Assembly (NCBI GenBank): GCA_963739975.1
Contig: CAVUCK010000005.1
Location: forward strand, 372,001-436,000
DNA: 64,000 nucleotides
Direction: 5' to 3'
Source of the DNA: JALZMG01 sp963739975
GTDB lineage: Bacteria > Actinomycetota > Acidimicrobiia > Acidimicrobiales > Ilumatobacteraceae
Shown here: positions 21,579 to 30,678 of the stretch, piece by piece
Layout of the letters: every line of letters starts with the position of its first letter
How positions within the stretch are numbered: the first letter of the stretch is position 1
Position numbers and translations under genes: made by a program
The notes under the pieces: generated by a model
Databases searched by the model: none
Told to the model about the DNA's origin: nothing
Seen by the model: only the letters and a program-made list of their open reading frames with translations

Positions 21579-22484
21579 ATGTCGGCGATCGCGGTGCGCG
21601 ACCTCGTCAAGCACTACGGCGACGTGTGCGCCGTCGACGGGGTCTCGTTCGACGTCGCCGAGGGCGAGGTCTACGCGCTGCTCGGCGAGAACGGCGCCGG
21701 AAAGTCGACCACGGTCGAGATCATCGAGGGGCACCGCACGCGGACGTCGGGGTCGGTCGAGGTGCTCGGCACCGACCCCGGTCACGCCGCTCGGGAGTTC
21801 CGCGATCGCATCGGCATCGTGCTGCAACGGTCTGGGGTCGAGGACGAGCTGACCGTCGCCGAGGCGGTCGACGTGTACGGCGCCTGCTACCGGCGTCGTC
21901 GTGACACGGCCGAGGTCATCGAGCTCGTCGACCTCACGTCGCAGGCCGACCGGCGGATCGGCGCCCTCTCCGGTGGGCAGCGGCGCCGGCTCGACCTGGC
22001 GCTCGGCATCGTCGGTCGGCCGGCGCTGCTCTTCCTCGACGAGCCGACGACCGGCTTCGACCCGGCGGCCCGCCGCAACGCGTGGGGCCTCGTCCGCCAG
22101 CTGTGCTCGGGCGGCACCACCGTGCTGTTGACGACCCACTACCTCGACGAGGCCGAGCACCTGGCCGATCGGGTCGGCGTGCTCTCGAGTGGCCGCCTCG
22201 TGGCCGAGGGCACCCCGTCCGACCTCGTCGGCGGTGGTGCGACGAGGGTCGGGTTCGTGCTCCCGGACGGCGTCTCCGTCCAGGACCTGGGCTCGGTCGT
22301 CCCGGCCGAGGTGGCGCTGGTCGGCGACCGCGTCGAGTTCACCACCGCCGCCCCGACCGCCGCCGTGCACGCGCTGACCGGGTGGGCGTTGGAGCGCAAC
22401 CTGGAGCTGGTCGGGCTGACGGTCGAGCGGCCGTCGTTGGAAGACGTCTTCCTGGCCATGGCGGCGGACACCGAGGTGGCGTGA
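21579..22484 (+). CDS. ABC exporter ATP-binding protein
   Basis: A 301-residue ABC ATPase of the drug/lipid exporter (DrrA/CcmA-like) type. Walker A is GENGAGKST, signature LSGGQRRRLD, Walker B LLFLDEPTTGFDP, and the H-loop is TTHYLDEAEHLADRV. The C-terminal 80 residues form the regulatory extension usual for this subfamily. Its stop overlaps the permease start by four bases, so both proteins form one two-component exporter. The cargo is unknown. Confidence 0.9.
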   Translation: MSAIAVRDLVKHYGDVCAVDGVSFDVAEGEVYALLGENGAGKSTTVEIIEGHRTRTSGSVEVLGTDPGHAAREFRDRIGIVLQRSGVEDELTVAEAVDVYGACYRRRRDTAEVIELVDLTSQADRRIGALSGGQRRRLDLALGIVGRPALLFLDEPTTGFDPAARRNAWGLVRQLCSGGTTVLLTTHYLDEAEHLADRVGVLSSGRLVAEGTPSDLVGGGATRVGFVLPDGVSVQDLGSVVPAEVALVGDRVEFTTAAPTAAVHALTGWALERNLELVGLTVERPSLEDVFLAMAADTEVA

Positions 22485-23317
22485 CCGAGTCGTTCCCGAG
22501 CTCCGGCTCACTGCTGGCCCGCCAGGTGCGCTACCAGCTGCTGACGTTCGTGCGCACGCCGGTGGCAGTGTTCTTCACGCTGCTGCTCCCGCTGATCATG
22601 CTCGTGCTGTTCAACGCCCTGTTCGGGAGCGGCGAAGTCGACACGGGATCGGGTTCGTGGCGGTTCAGCCAGTTCTACGTCGCTGGCATCGCCGCCTTCA
22701 CCGCCGCGTCGGCCACGTTCACGAACCTCGCCAACGTGGTGCCGATCCGCCGCGAGGAGGGGGTGCTCAAGCGGTGGCGCGGCACGCCGCTGCCGCCGTG
22801 GATCTACCTGCTGGGCACGATCCTCATGTCGTTCGTCGTCGCCCTGGCTGGTGTGGTGCTGATGGTCGTGCTCGGCATCGCCGCCTACGGCGTGCGCATC
22901 GAGCCGGCCAAGTTGCCGGCGATGGTCGTGACCTTCCTCGTCGGCGTCACGAGCTTCGCCGCGCTCGGGTTGGCAGTGGCCGGGCTGTGCCGGACGGCGC
23001 AGAGCGCGGCGGCGGTCGCCAACGTGATCATCTTGCCGATGGCGTTCATCTCCGACGTGTTCATCGCCCTGGAAGACCCGCCGCCGTTCCTCGAGGTGCT
23101 CGGGGACGTGCTGCCGCTCAAGCCGTTCGCCCAGAGCTTCCAGGACACGCTCAACCCGGCCGTCGACCCGCCGGCGTTCGACGTCGCCCGGTTGGCCCGA
23201 GTGGCGGCGTGGGGGGTGCTCGGGGTCGTGGTGGCGATCAAGTGGTTCAAGTGGGAACCTGGGCGGGCCGGCCCGACGCGCCGTCGACGATCGCGCTCGG
23301 CGATGGAGACCCCGTGA
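22481..23317 (+). CDS. ABC-2 type exporter permease
   Basis: A 278-residue integral membrane protein with six hydrophobic segments and the ABC-2 pattern: an N-terminal LLARQVRYQLLTFVRTP coupling segment, REEGVLKRWRGTPLPPW in the cytoplasmic loop, and a C-terminal SDVFIALEDPPPFLEVLGDVLPLK-like luminal region. GTG 22481 overlaps the ATPase gene (GTGA), and its TGA overlaps the acyl-CoA dehydrogenase ATG (TGATG), so the three genes are translationally linked. Confidence 0.88.
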   Translation: MTESFPSSGSLLARQVRYQLLTFVRTPVAVFFTLLLPLIMLVLFNALFGSGEVDTGSGSWRFSQFYVAGIAAFTAASATFTNLANVVPIRREEGVLKRWRGTPLPPWIYLLGTILMSFVVALAGVVLMVVLGIAAYGVRIEPAKLPAMVVTFLVGVTSFAALGLAVAGLCRTAQSAAAVANVIILPMAFISDVFIALEDPPPFLEVLGDVLPLKPFAQSFQDTLNPAVDPPAFDVARLARVAAWGVLGVVVAIKWFKWEPGRAGPTRRRRSRSAMETP

Positions 23318-24453
23318 TGCACCCCGAGCTCAACGAGGAGCACGAGGCCCTGCGCAAGGTGGTGCGCGAGTTCGCCGAGGCGGCGATCGAGCCGCACGCC
23401 GAGGCGTGGGATCGGGACCACACGTTCCCGGTCGAGACCGTGCTGGCGATGGGGGAGCTGGGTCTGTTCGGCATCCCGTTCCCCGAGCCGTACGGCGGCG
23501 GCGGCGACCTGACGGGGCTGTGCGTGGCGATCGAGGAGGTGGCCAGGGTCGACCAGTCGATGGCCATCACGTTGGAGGCGGGGGTCGGCCTGGGGGCGAC
23601 GCCGATCTTCCGCTTCGGGACGCTCGAGCAGCACGAGCGCTGGTTGCCGGACCTGTGCGCGGGGCGGGCGCTCGGTGCCTTCGGGCTGACCGAACCGGAC
23701 GCCGGAAGCGATGCCGGCGGGACCCGCACGCGGGCCACGCTCGACGGCGCGGAGTGGGTGATCGACGGCGAGAAGGCGTTCATCACCAACTCGGGCACGC
23801 CGATCACGTCGCTGGTGACCATCACGGCGCGGACCGGGACGGACGAGATCTCGACGGTCGTCGTGCCGGCGGGCACGGTCGGGATGACGGTGCAGCCGCC
23901 GTACCGCAAGATGGGTTGGCATGCGTCCGACACCCACGGGCTGACCTTCGTCGACTGCCGGGTGCCGGAGGACCACCTGCTCGGTGAGCAGGGCCGTGGG
24001 TACGCCCAGTTCCTCGAGGTCCTGGACGAGGGCCGGGTGGCGATCGCCGCGCTGGCGGTGGGGGTGATCCAGCGGTGCGTCGACGACTCGGTGGCGTACG
24101 CCAAGGAGCGCCACGCCTTCGGGCGGCCGATCGGTTCGCACCAGGCGGTGGCGTTCCGGTGCGCCGACCTGGAGGTGTCGCTGGCTGCGGCACGGCGTCT
24201 CGTGTACCACGCCGCCTGGCTGCGCGACATGGGACGGCCGTTCAAGACGGAGGCCGCCGTCGCCAAGCTGTTCGCCACCGAGGCAGCGGTGAGCGCCACC
24301 CGTTCGGCCACCCAAGTGTTCGGCGGGTACGGGTTCATGGACGAGACGGCCGTCAGTCGCCACTACCGAGACGCCAAGATCCTCGAGATCGGCGAAGGCA
24401 CCAGCGAGGTCCAACGCCTCGTGATCAGCCGGGCGCTGGGCCTGCGCCCCTGA
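23317..24453 (+). CDS. Acyl-CoA dehydrogenase
   Basis: A 378-residue flavoenzyme of the acyl-CoA dehydrogenase family, catalysing alpha,beta-dehydrogenation of an acyl-CoA with electrons passed to ETF. The FAD/substrate motif FGLTEPDAGSDAGGTRT, the beta-domain and the C-terminal helices with FGGYGFM are typical. The active-site glutamate lies in EIGEGTSEVQ, the position used by short- and medium-chain enzymes. Chain specificity is unclear. ATG 23317 overlaps the stop of the ABC permease. Its 3' end overlaps the AbiEi/DUF559 gene on the other strand by 29 bases, next to a family A palindrome. Confidence 0.92.
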   Translation: MHPELNEEHEALRKVVREFAEAAIEPHAEAWDRDHTFPVETVLAMGELGLFGIPFPEPYGGGGDLTGLCVAIEEVARVDQSMAITLEAGVGLGATPIFRFGTLEQHERWLPDLCAGRALGAFGLTEPDAGSDAGGTRTRATLDGAEWVIDGEKAFITNSGTPITSLVTITARTGTDEISTVVVPAGTVGMTVQPPYRKMGWHASDTHGLTFVDCRVPEDHLLGEQGRGYAQFLEVLDEGRVAIAALAVGVIQRCVDDSVAYAKERHAFGRPIGSHQAVAFRCADLEVSLAAARRLVYHAAWLRDMGRPFKTEAAVAKLFATEAAVSATRSATQVFGGYGFMDETAVSRHYRDAKILEIGEGTSEVQRLVISRALGLRP

Positions 24454-25426
24454 CGCCGCCGCCTCTCCCTCCTGGTCCGCGGATTGGTTGCTGAGCAACC
24501 ATTTCGCGGACCAGGACGGGTGGAGCTGGCCGCTGGAGGCACGCTCGCACGACGCCCTGCACGTAGGCGCCGTCTCGGGTGACCTGCTCCCACGTGAACT
24601 CGTAGACCTGGCGGCCGAGGTCCTGCAGCTCATTGCGCCGCTGGGCGTCCCTGGCTCGTTCGCCCGGGGAGCTGTGCCCGCGCCGGCCCGACACCTCGAT
24701 CACGAGGCCGTGGGACTGGAAGCAGAAGTCGACACGGGCGACGGTGCGTCCGTCGCGGCGGTGGACGAGCTGGGTGGTCGGTCGGGGGAGGCCGGCGGCG
24801 CGCATCAGGGCGAGGAAGCGACGTTCGAGCATCGTGTGTCCGCCAGCGTCGACGAGCAGCTCGTCGAGTCGGGGCGCACCCCACCGCCCACGACCTCGGA
24901 TCTGCCCGAGCCGAGTGGCCAGGACGACCGGGGCGCTGGCGCCGGATCGCACTGCGCTGTCGATCGCTGCCTCGAGGCGCACGGTGGTGACACGGGCGCG
25001 CGCCAGGTCGATCACGGTGCGGGTGGCCGACGTGCACGGCCACCCGTCGATCACGACTCGGTCGAGCGTCGACCAGTGCCCCGTCGTGTGCACCGTGAAC
25101 GGCACGCGCATGCCGTGGCATGCGCGAGGCACGGTCAACTCCACCACGTCGGGCAGGCACCGGTCGAAGCCGTGCAGCCGGGCGGCGGTCTCGTGGCTGA
25201 GCACCGCATCGGGACCGAGGCACAACAGCCCAGCCATCTGCCAGCGCGCAACGGTCGGCGGGCTGCCGCCGACGGCGTACACCCGTGGCGCCACCGGCAC
25301 GAGGAGGCCCCGGCGGATCGCCGTCCGCAGCTGCTGCCGGGTGACCCCTCGCTCGACGAGCTGGGCCAGGGTGATCACGCCGTGCTGCCGCGCAGCGAGG
25401 GTGAGGGCATCGGTGAGACCATCCAC
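24425..25426 (-). CDS. AbiEi-like winged-helix/DUF559 (PD-(D/E)XK-like) protein
   Basis: A 333-residue protein. Its N-terminal part (LAARQHGVITLAQLVERG then SHETAARLHGF) matches the AbiEi-type antitoxin/transcription-regulator domain. The C-terminal part, from about residue 235 (TMLERRFLALMRAAGLP, then RVDFCFQSHGLVIEVSGRRGHS), resembles the very-short-patch-repair/DUF559 endonuclease-like fold with the D...E-x-S core. No AbiEii-type toxin gene is adjacent. GTG 25426 was chosen; the frame remains open up to 25504, inside a palindrome. Family A palindromes lie at both ends, and the last codons are built from one of them (VREMVAQQPIRG). Role unknown; solitary proteins of this layout are common in actinobacteria. 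Confidence 0.72.
   Translation of the reverse strand: MDGLTDALTLAARQHGVITLAQLVERGVTRQQLRTAIRRGLLVPVAPRVYAVGGSPPTVARWQMAGLLCLGPDAVLSHETAARLHGFDRCLPDVVELTVPRACHGMRVPFTVHTTGHWSTLDRVVIDGWPCTSATRTVIDLARARVTTVRLEAAIDSAVRSGASAPVVLATRLGQIRGRGRWGAPRLDELLVDAGGHTMLERRFLALMRAAGLPRPTTQLVHRRDGRTVARVDFCFQSHGLVIEVSGRRGHSSPGERARDAQRRNELQDLGRQVYEFTWEQVTRDGAYVQGVVRACLQRPAPPVLVREMVAQQPIRGPGGRGGGVRGAGPAPG
24470..24516. repeat. Palindrome, family A copy 2
   Basis: A 47-bp palindrome with 23-bp arms (two mismatches) around a central G, with core GGTTGCT-G-AGCAACC and outer GGTCCGCG/CGCGGACC. It lies after the acyl-CoA dehydrogenase gene and inside the final codons of the opposite AbiEi/DUF559 gene. Confidence 0.88.
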
Positions 25427-25468
25427 ACCCGCCTGGGTGCTCCTGACCCGCCGGATCGGAACGCCATC

Positions 25469-25521
25469 CCGTCCTCGTCCGCGGATTGGTTGCTCAGCAA
25501 CCAATCCGCGGACGAGGACGG
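25469..25521. repeat. Palindrome, family A copy 3
   Basis: A 53-bp palindrome with perfect 26-bp arms around a central C. The core GGATTGGTTGCT is shared with copy 2. It sits between the start of the AbiEi/DUF559 gene and the 3' end of menB, so copies 2 and 3 bracket that gene. Confidence 0.9.
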
Positions 25522-25535
25522 CGGGGTGGGGGCGG

Positions 25536-26450
25536 TCAGTAGTGGTACGGGGTGGCGGACCAGTCGGGGGGGCGCTTCTCGAGGAAGGCGTCGCGGCCCT
25601 CGGCCGCCTCGTCGGTGCCGTAGGCGAGGCGGGTGGCTTCGCCGGCGAACAGCTGCTGGCCGACCAAGCCGTCGTCGACCAGGTTGAACGCGTACTTCAG
25701 CATCCGCTGCGCCGTTGGGCTCTTGGCGTTGATCGCCGCCGCCCACTCCAGCGCCGTGGCCTCCAGGTCACCGTGGGGGACGACGGCGTTGACGGCGCCC
25801 ATCCGGTGGTAGTCCTCGGCCGAGTACTCCCGCCCCAGGAAGAACACCTCGCGGGCGAACTTCTGGCCGATCTGGCGGGCCAGGTAGGCCGACCCGAACC
25901 CGCCGTCGAACGACGCCACGTCGGCGTCGGTCTGCTTGAACCGGGCGTGCTCGGCGCTGGCCAGGGTCAGGTCGCACACGACGTGCAGGCTGTGCCCGCC
26001 CCCGGCGGCCCACCCCGGCACCACGCAGATCACCACCTTCGGCATGAACCGGATCAGCCGCTGCACCTCGAGGATGTGCAATCGCCCGGACCGCCCTGGA
26101 TCGATGTCCTCGGCCGACTCGGACGCCGAGTACTTGTACCCGTCGCGGCCTCGGATCCGCTGGTCGCCGCCGGAGCAGAACGCCCAGCCGCCGTCGCGCC
26201 GTGACGGTCCGTTGCCGGTGAGCAGCACGCACCCCACGTCGGTGGTCATCCGGGCGTGGTCGAGCGCCCGGTACAGCTCGTCGACGGTGTGCGGCCGGAA
26301 CGCGTTGCGCACGTCGGGTCGGTCGAACGCCACCCGCACCGTGCCCTGGTCGACGGCCCGGTGGTAGGTGATGTCGGTGAACTCGAACCCCTCGACCACC
26401 TGCCACGCGGCCGGGTCGAACAGCTCGCTGACGGCGGGCGCGGACGGCAC
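25536..26450 (-). CDS. menB: 1,4-dihydroxy-2-naphthoyl-CoA synthase
   Basis: Crotonase-fold enzyme that closes the naphthoquinone ring in menaquinone biosynthesis (o-succinylbenzoyl-CoA to DHNA-CoA). The 304-residue product has the MenB-specific AFCSGGDQRIRGRDGY insertion and the oxyanion segment GWAAGGGHSLHVVCDLTLAS. The catalytic region ASFDGGFGSAYLAR and the C-terminal RPPDWSATPYHY are also characteristic. GTG 26450 gives VPSAPAVSELFDPAAW and a length close to mycobacterial MenB. No other men genes are in the window. The divergent hydrolase starts 37 bases away. Confidence 0.93.
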   Translation of the reverse strand: MPSAPAVSELFDPAAWQVVEGFEFTDITYHRAVDQGTVRVAFDRPDVRNAFRPHTVDELYRALDHARMTTDVGCVLLTGNGPSRRDGGWAFCSGGDQRIRGRDGYKYSASESAEDIDPGRSGRLHILEVQRLIRFMPKVVICVVPGWAAGGGHSLHVVCDLTLASAEHARFKQTDADVASFDGGFGSAYLARQIGQKFAREVFFLGREYSAEDYHRMGAVNAVVPHGDLEATALEWAAAINAKSPTAQRMLKYAFNLVDDGLVGQQLFAGEATRLAYGTDEAAEGRDAFLEKRPPDWSATPYHY

Positions 26451-26486
26451 CCGTTCATGTTGGCCGACCCGTCTACTCTGCGCGGC

Positions 26487-27272
26487 ATGCCGCACGCCGA
26501 GGTCAACGGGCAACGCATCTACTACCAGGACACCGGCGGCGACGGCCCGCCGGTAATCCTCGCCCACGGGTTCCTGATGGACCGCTCGATGTTCGACCCC
26601 CAGATCGAGGCGTTGGGCGCCGACCACCGCATGATCACCTGGGACGAGCGCGGATTCGGCCAGACGGAGTTCGACGCCCAGCCGTTCACCTACTGGGACT
26701 CCGCCAAGGACCTCCTGGGCCTGATGGATCATCTCGACGTCGATCGGGCCGTGGTCGGTGGCATGAGTCAGGGCGGCTTCGTGTCCCTGCGCGCCGCCCT
26801 CCTGGCCCCAGAACGGGTGCGGGCGCTGATCCTCCTCGACACCGGCGCTACCGCCCAGTCGGCGGAAGCGGCCGAGGGGGAGCGGGGCATGGCCGAGGCA
26901 TGGCTGGCCCACGGTCCCGTCGACGAGCTGGCCAACGCCGTGGCCGACCTGATCATCAACGACCCGGAGGAGAACAAGCGCTGGGTCGCCAAGTGGCAGG
27001 CCCGTCCCAAGGAGTTCATGCGCGAGCCGGCGGCGTGCCTGTTCGGTCGCGAGGACCTGACCGAGCGCCTGGCCGAGATCACGTGCCCGGCGATCGTCGT
27101 CCACGGTGTCGACGACACGGCGCTCACGATGGAGGACGCCGAGGCGCTGGCCGATGGGCTGGCGGGCGCCGGTCCCGTGGTCAAGGTCCCGGGTGCCCAC
27201 GCCGCCAACCTGACCCACCCCGAGCCGGTCAACACGGCCCTGCGGGGTTTCCTGGCCGACCTCCCGGCCTGA
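26487..27272 (+). CDS. Alpha/beta-fold hydrolase
   Basis: A 261-residue alpha/beta hydrolase. The oxyanion motif is LAHGFLMDRSMF and the nucleophile elbow VVGGMSQGGFVS (serine in G-M-S-Q-G). An acid residue lies in HGVDDTAL and the catalytic histidine in GAHAANLTHPEPV. The substrate is not identifiable; ester or C-C bond hydrolases have this layout. ATG 26487 starts MPHAEVNGQRIYY; an in-frame ATG at 26457 is possible but would place the start seven bases from menB. cofE starts 12 bases after its stop. Confidence 0.85.
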   Translation: MPHAEVNGQRIYYQDTGGDGPPVILAHGFLMDRSMFDPQIEALGADHRMITWDERGFGQTEFDAQPFTYWDSAKDLLGLMDHLDVDRAVVGGMSQGGFVSLRAALLAPERVRALILLDTGATAQSAEAAEGERGMAEAWLAHGPVDELANAVADLIINDPEENKRWVAKWQARPKEFMREPAACLFGREDLTERLAEITCPAIVVHGVDDTALTMEDAEALADGLAGAGPVVKVPGAHAANLTHPEPVNTALRGFLADLPA

Positions 27273-27284
27273 CCGGGGCCGACG

Positions 27285-28019
27285 GTGGCGGTGCAGCTCC
27301 TCGGCGTCGACGGGCTGCCCGAGATCGCCGCCGGCGACGACGTGGCGGCGTTGGTCCACGCGGCCACGGAGCTGGCCGACGGCGACGTCGTGATCATCAC
27401 GTCGAAGATCGTGTCGAAGGCCGAGGGGCGCACGGTCGAGCTGGCCGACGTCGTCCCGTCCGGCTTCGCCACGGAGTGGGCGACGCGGTGGGACAAGGAC
27501 CCGCGCGTCGTCGAGCTGGTCCTCGCCGAGTCGTCGCGCATCGTGCGGATGGTCGGCCCGGTGCTGATCACCGAGACCCGGCACGGGTTCGTCTGCGCCA
27601 ACAGCGGCATCGACCAGAGCTCCAGCGGCGCCGCCGGCCGAGTCGTGCTGCTGCCCCTCGACTCCGACGCGTCGGCGCGTCGGATGCGCACCCGGTTCGC
27701 CGAGTTCGGCGTCGACGTGGCCGTGGTCGTCAGCGACACGTTCGGCCGTCCCTGGCGGGAGGGGCAGACCGACGTGGCGATCGGCATCGCCGGCATCGCG
27801 CCGCTGCGGTCCTACGTGGGCGAGGTCGACCCGCACGGCCACGAGTTCCGGGTCCAGGAGCTGTGCGTCGTCGACGAGCTGGCCGGCGCCGCCGAGCTGG
27901 TCAAGGGCAACACCAGCCGCGTGCCGGTGGCCGTCGTGCGCGGCTACCCGTTCGAGCGGGACGACGGGGCGACGATGGGCCCCGTCATCCGCGACGCCCA
28001 ACGGGATCTCTTCCGCTGA
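27285..28019 (+). CDS. cofE: Coenzyme F420-0:L-glutamate ligase (CofE / FbiB N-domain)
   Basis: GTP-dependent ligase that adds the gamma-linked glutamates to F420-0, completing coenzyme F420. The 244-residue product shows the family landmarks DGDVVIITSKIVSKAEGR, RHGFVCANSGIDQSS, VSDTFGRPWREGQTDVAIG and VKGNTSRVPVAVVRG. Unlike mycobacterial FbiB, which carries a C-terminal nitroreductase-like FMN domain, this is the single-domain form. The presence of F420 synthesis fits the LLM oxidoreductases in this window. GTG 27285 is the start. A strong hairpin follows the gene. Confidence 0.92.
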   Translation: MAVQLLGVDGLPEIAAGDDVAALVHAATELADGDVVIITSKIVSKAEGRTVELADVVPSGFATEWATRWDKDPRVVELVLAESSRIVRMVGPVLITETRHGFVCANSGIDQSSSGAAGRVVLLPLDSDASARRMRTRFAEFGVDVAVVVSDTFGRPWREGQTDVAIGIAGIAPLRSYVGEVDPHGHEFRVQELCVVDELAGAAELVKGNTSRVPVAVVRGYPFERDDGATMGPVIRDAQRDLFR

Positions 28020-28023
28020 ACCC

Positions 28024-28078
28024 CCGTTCTGGACGCTGCAACCCGGCTCACAACGGTCGATCGCAGCGTACAGAACGG
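28024..28078. terminator. Hairpin between cofE and the acyl-CoA synthetase fusion gene
   Basis: Arms of 16 bp with one mismatch (28024-28039 and 28063-28078), reading CCGTTCTG and ACGCTGC on the left side. It fills the 60-base gap between two converging genes and probably terminates both. Confidence 0.7.
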
Positions 28079-28079
28079 A

Positions 28080-30653
28080 TCAATCGAGGCGACGGAGCGG
28101 GCCGGGGCCGGGTCGGGCCGGGGCGATGCGCACCGTCGCGTCGGTCACCCACGCCCGCTCCGCCGAGACGATGATCGGGTTGAGGTCGGCCTCGACGATC
28201 TCCGGGTGGTCGGTGACCAGTTGGGCCACCCGGACCAGGGTGTCCACGATCTGGGTCGATGGCAGCCCGGCGGCGGCGAGTGCAGGGCCGACGCGCGACG
28301 AGTCGAGCAGCGACGCCGCCCCGGTCGATGACAGCGGCGCCAACCTCGACGGCTCGTCGGCGACCAGATCCGCCGTCGATCCGCCGAGGCCGACGGCGAC
28401 CAGCGGGCCGATCCGCTCGTCGACCGAGGAGCGGATGCGCAGGTCGAGCCCCGGCGGGATCATCGCCTGCACCACGACGTCGGCGGCGTCCGATCCGAGC
28501 GCCTCGTGCATCACGCCGGCGGTGGTGCGCACGTCCTCGGCATCGACGAGGTCGAGCGCCACACCCGCCTGGGCCGACCGACCGAGATGACGGTGCACGG
28601 CCTTGACGGCGACGGGGTACCCGATCGCCTGGGCGGCGCCCGGCGCATCGGCCAGGGCGACGCGCCGGGACGACGGAACGGAGACCCCGTAGGCGGCGAA
28701 CAGCTCGGCGGCGCTCGCCACGTCCAGCGACTCGACGCCGGCGGCCAAGGCAGTGGCCACGATCGCCGCCGCTCGCGCCCGGTCGATGTCACCGACCTCA
28801 TCGGTCGGGGCGCTGGCGGTGTCCTCCAGCCAGCGGCCGTAGGCCCGGAGGCGGCCCAGCACGCCCGCCGCCTGCTCCGGGAAGGCGAACGCCTGGACGG
28901 GTGATCCGGGGCGCAAGGGACCGTTGCGGCCGCCCATCAGCACGACGACCACCGGCTTGGCGGCCCCGGCGACGGCCCGGTCGAGCGCCTCGGTCGGGGC
29001 GTCGATGGCCTCGGCAAGCGGCGGGGCGTGGACGATCAGCACGGCGTCGATCCGGTCGTCGGCGAGCGCGGCGCGTGCGGCGACGCCGTGGTCGTCGGGG
29101 GTCGATCGCCAGTCGAGCGCGATGGGTGGCTCGACCGGTTCGAGCCCCGCCGTCGCGAGTGCCTCCCGGGCCAGCACCGCCGGGCTGCGGGCGTTGGTCA
29201 GGACGGCGACGCGCGGCCCCTTCATGATCGGTGCCGTTGCCAGCACCCGGGCGGTGTCGAGCAAGGCGGCGACCGTCGGGACCTCGATCAGCCCGGCCTC
29301 CTGGTAGAGCGCCCCGCCGGTCGGCCCGATCGCCGCCGCCCCCGTGCGCACCGCCACGATCGGCCGCCGTCGCGACACCCTCCGGGCGATCCGGGTGAAC
29401 TTGCGGGCGTTGCCGAACGTCTCCGTGTACATCGCGACGACCTTGGTCGCCTCGTCGTCCTCCCAGAACTGCAGCAGATCGTTGCCCGACACGTCGGCCT
29501 TGTCGCCGAGCGACACGAACCACGAGATGCCGACGCCGAGCTCCCGGGCCAGCTGCAGGACCGACGCGCCGAGCGAGCCGGACTGCAGCGAGATGGCGAC
29601 CGGGCCGATCGGCAGCTCGACGGGCACGAGCGAGGCCTGCAACCCGATCGACCGCTCGGACGTGGCGACGCCCATGCTGCCGGGTCCGACGATGCGCAGG
29701 CCGTAGCGGCGGGCCCGGTCGATCAGGCCCGGCAGGTCGATCGAGGTCCCCTCGACCGACGTCAGGATCACGGCGCCGCGCACGTGCGACGTGATGCAGT
29801 CCTCGACCACCGACGCCAGCGCGGCGGCCGGGACGGCGACCACGGCCAGCGACACCTCGCCCGGGATCGACGCCAGATCCGGCCAGCACGGCTGGCCGGC
29901 GACCTCGGCCCGGCGCGGGTTGACGGCGTAGACGGGCACGGCGGCCGTGCTCGTGAGGTGTCGCCACAGTGCCTCGCCGACGGTGCCCGGCCGGTCGGTG
30001 GCGCCGACCAGGGCGACCGACCGGGGGAGCAGCAGGCGAGCCATCGCCCGAGAGTCGGCCCGCTGCTCGCGCCGCTCGACGGAGTCGAGGAACTCCTCGG
30101 TCTCGTCGAGCGAGAAGTCGAGGTCGATGATCCCGCTCTCGAAGTGCCGTTCGACGGGCCAGCCGGCGCGGCTGAAGACGGCCAGCATCGGACGGTTGTC
30201 GGCGAGGACCTCGGCGGTGAAGCGGGCGATGCCGTTGCTGCGGGCCAGCGTGGCGAGGTGCTCGAGCAGCAGCGTGGCGATGCCCTTGCCGTGGTGCGCG
30301 TCGTCGACCATGAAGGCCGCATCGGCGTCGTCGCGCCCGGCCCACCGCTCGTAACTGGCCCAGGCGATCAGCTCGTCGTAGCGCTCCACCACCAGCGCCG
30401 CACGGTCCACGAGGTCGACGTTGGTGAAGTGCGCCAGCTCGGCGTCGCTCAAGCCCGGCTTTGGCGAGAAGTACCGGCGATAGATGCTCTCCGGCGACTG
30501 GCGCTGGTGGAACTCGAGCAACGCCGGCGCATCGGCTGGGGTGATCGGGCGGACGTGCACCGTCTCGCCGTCGCCGAGCACGACGTTTCCGGTCCAGGGA
30601 TCGTCGTTGCGCAGGGCGGAACCCATCGCCTCCATGTTGTCGCCCCGGCTCAC
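28080..30653 (-). CDS. Bifunctional GNAT acetyltransferase / ADP-forming acyl-CoA synthetase-like protein
   Basis: A 857-residue multidomain protein: an N-terminal GNAT domain (about 25-190, with acetyl-CoA loop DDAHHGKGIATLLLEHL), then a CoA-binding Rossmann domain (SVALVGATDRPGTVGEA at about 215). Succinyl-CoA-ligase-like domains follow (SLQSGSLGASVLQLA and SLGDKADVSGNDLLQF), and then a C-terminal ATP-grasp domain ending near VEADLNPIIV. In related Pat/PatZ proteins the acyltransferase acetylates lysines, often of acyl-CoA synthetases, while the ligase-like part senses CoA metabolites. Here the GNAT is at the N-terminus, the layout common in actinobacteria. Whether the synthetase half is active is uncertain. 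Confidence 0.85.
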   Translation of the reverse strand: MSRGDNMEAMGSALRNDDPWTGNVVLGDGETVHVRPITPADAPALLEFHQRQSPESIYRRYFSPKPGLSDAELAHFTNVDLVDRAALVVERYDELIAWASYERWAGRDDADAAFMVDDAHHGKGIATLLLEHLATLARSNGIARFTAEVLADNRPMLAVFSRAGWPVERHFESGIIDLDFSLDETEEFLDSVERREQRADSRAMARLLLPRSVALVGATDRPGTVGEALWRHLTSTAAVPVYAVNPRRAEVAGQPCWPDLASIPGEVSLAVVAVPAAALASVVEDCITSHVRGAVILTSVEGTSIDLPGLIDRARRYGLRIVGPGSMGVATSERSIGLQASLVPVELPIGPVAISLQSGSLGASVLQLARELGVGISWFVSLGDKADVSGNDLLQFWEDDEATKVVAMYTETFGNARKFTRIARRVSRRRPIVAVRTGAAAIGPTGGALYQEAGLIEVPTVAALLDTARVLATAPIMKGPRVAVLTNARSPAVLAREALATAGLEPVEPPIALDWRSTPDDHGVAARAALADDRIDAVLIVHAPPLAEAIDAPTEALDRAVAGAAKPVVVVLMGGRNGPLRPGSPVQAFAFPEQAAGVLGRLRAYGRWLEDTASAPTDEVGDIDRARAAAIVATALAAGVESLDVASAAELFAAYGVSVPSSRRVALADAPGAAQAIGYPVAVKAVHRHLGRSAQAGVALDLVDAEDVRTTAGVMHEALGSDAADVVVQAMIPPGLDLRIRSSVDERIGPLVAVGLGGSTADLVADEPSRLAPLSSTGAASLLDSSRVGPALAAAGLPSTQIVDTLVRVAQLVTDHPEIVEADLNPIIVSAERAWVTDATVRIAPARPGPGPLRRLD

Positions 30654-30678
30654 CTCCGTGCGCGGGGTGAGTCACGTG

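Noticed and set aside
24425..25426. Complete type IV toxin-antitoxin system
   Set aside because: Only the AbiEi-like part is found; neighbours are an acyl-CoA dehydrogenase and menB, with no nucleotidyltransferase toxin.
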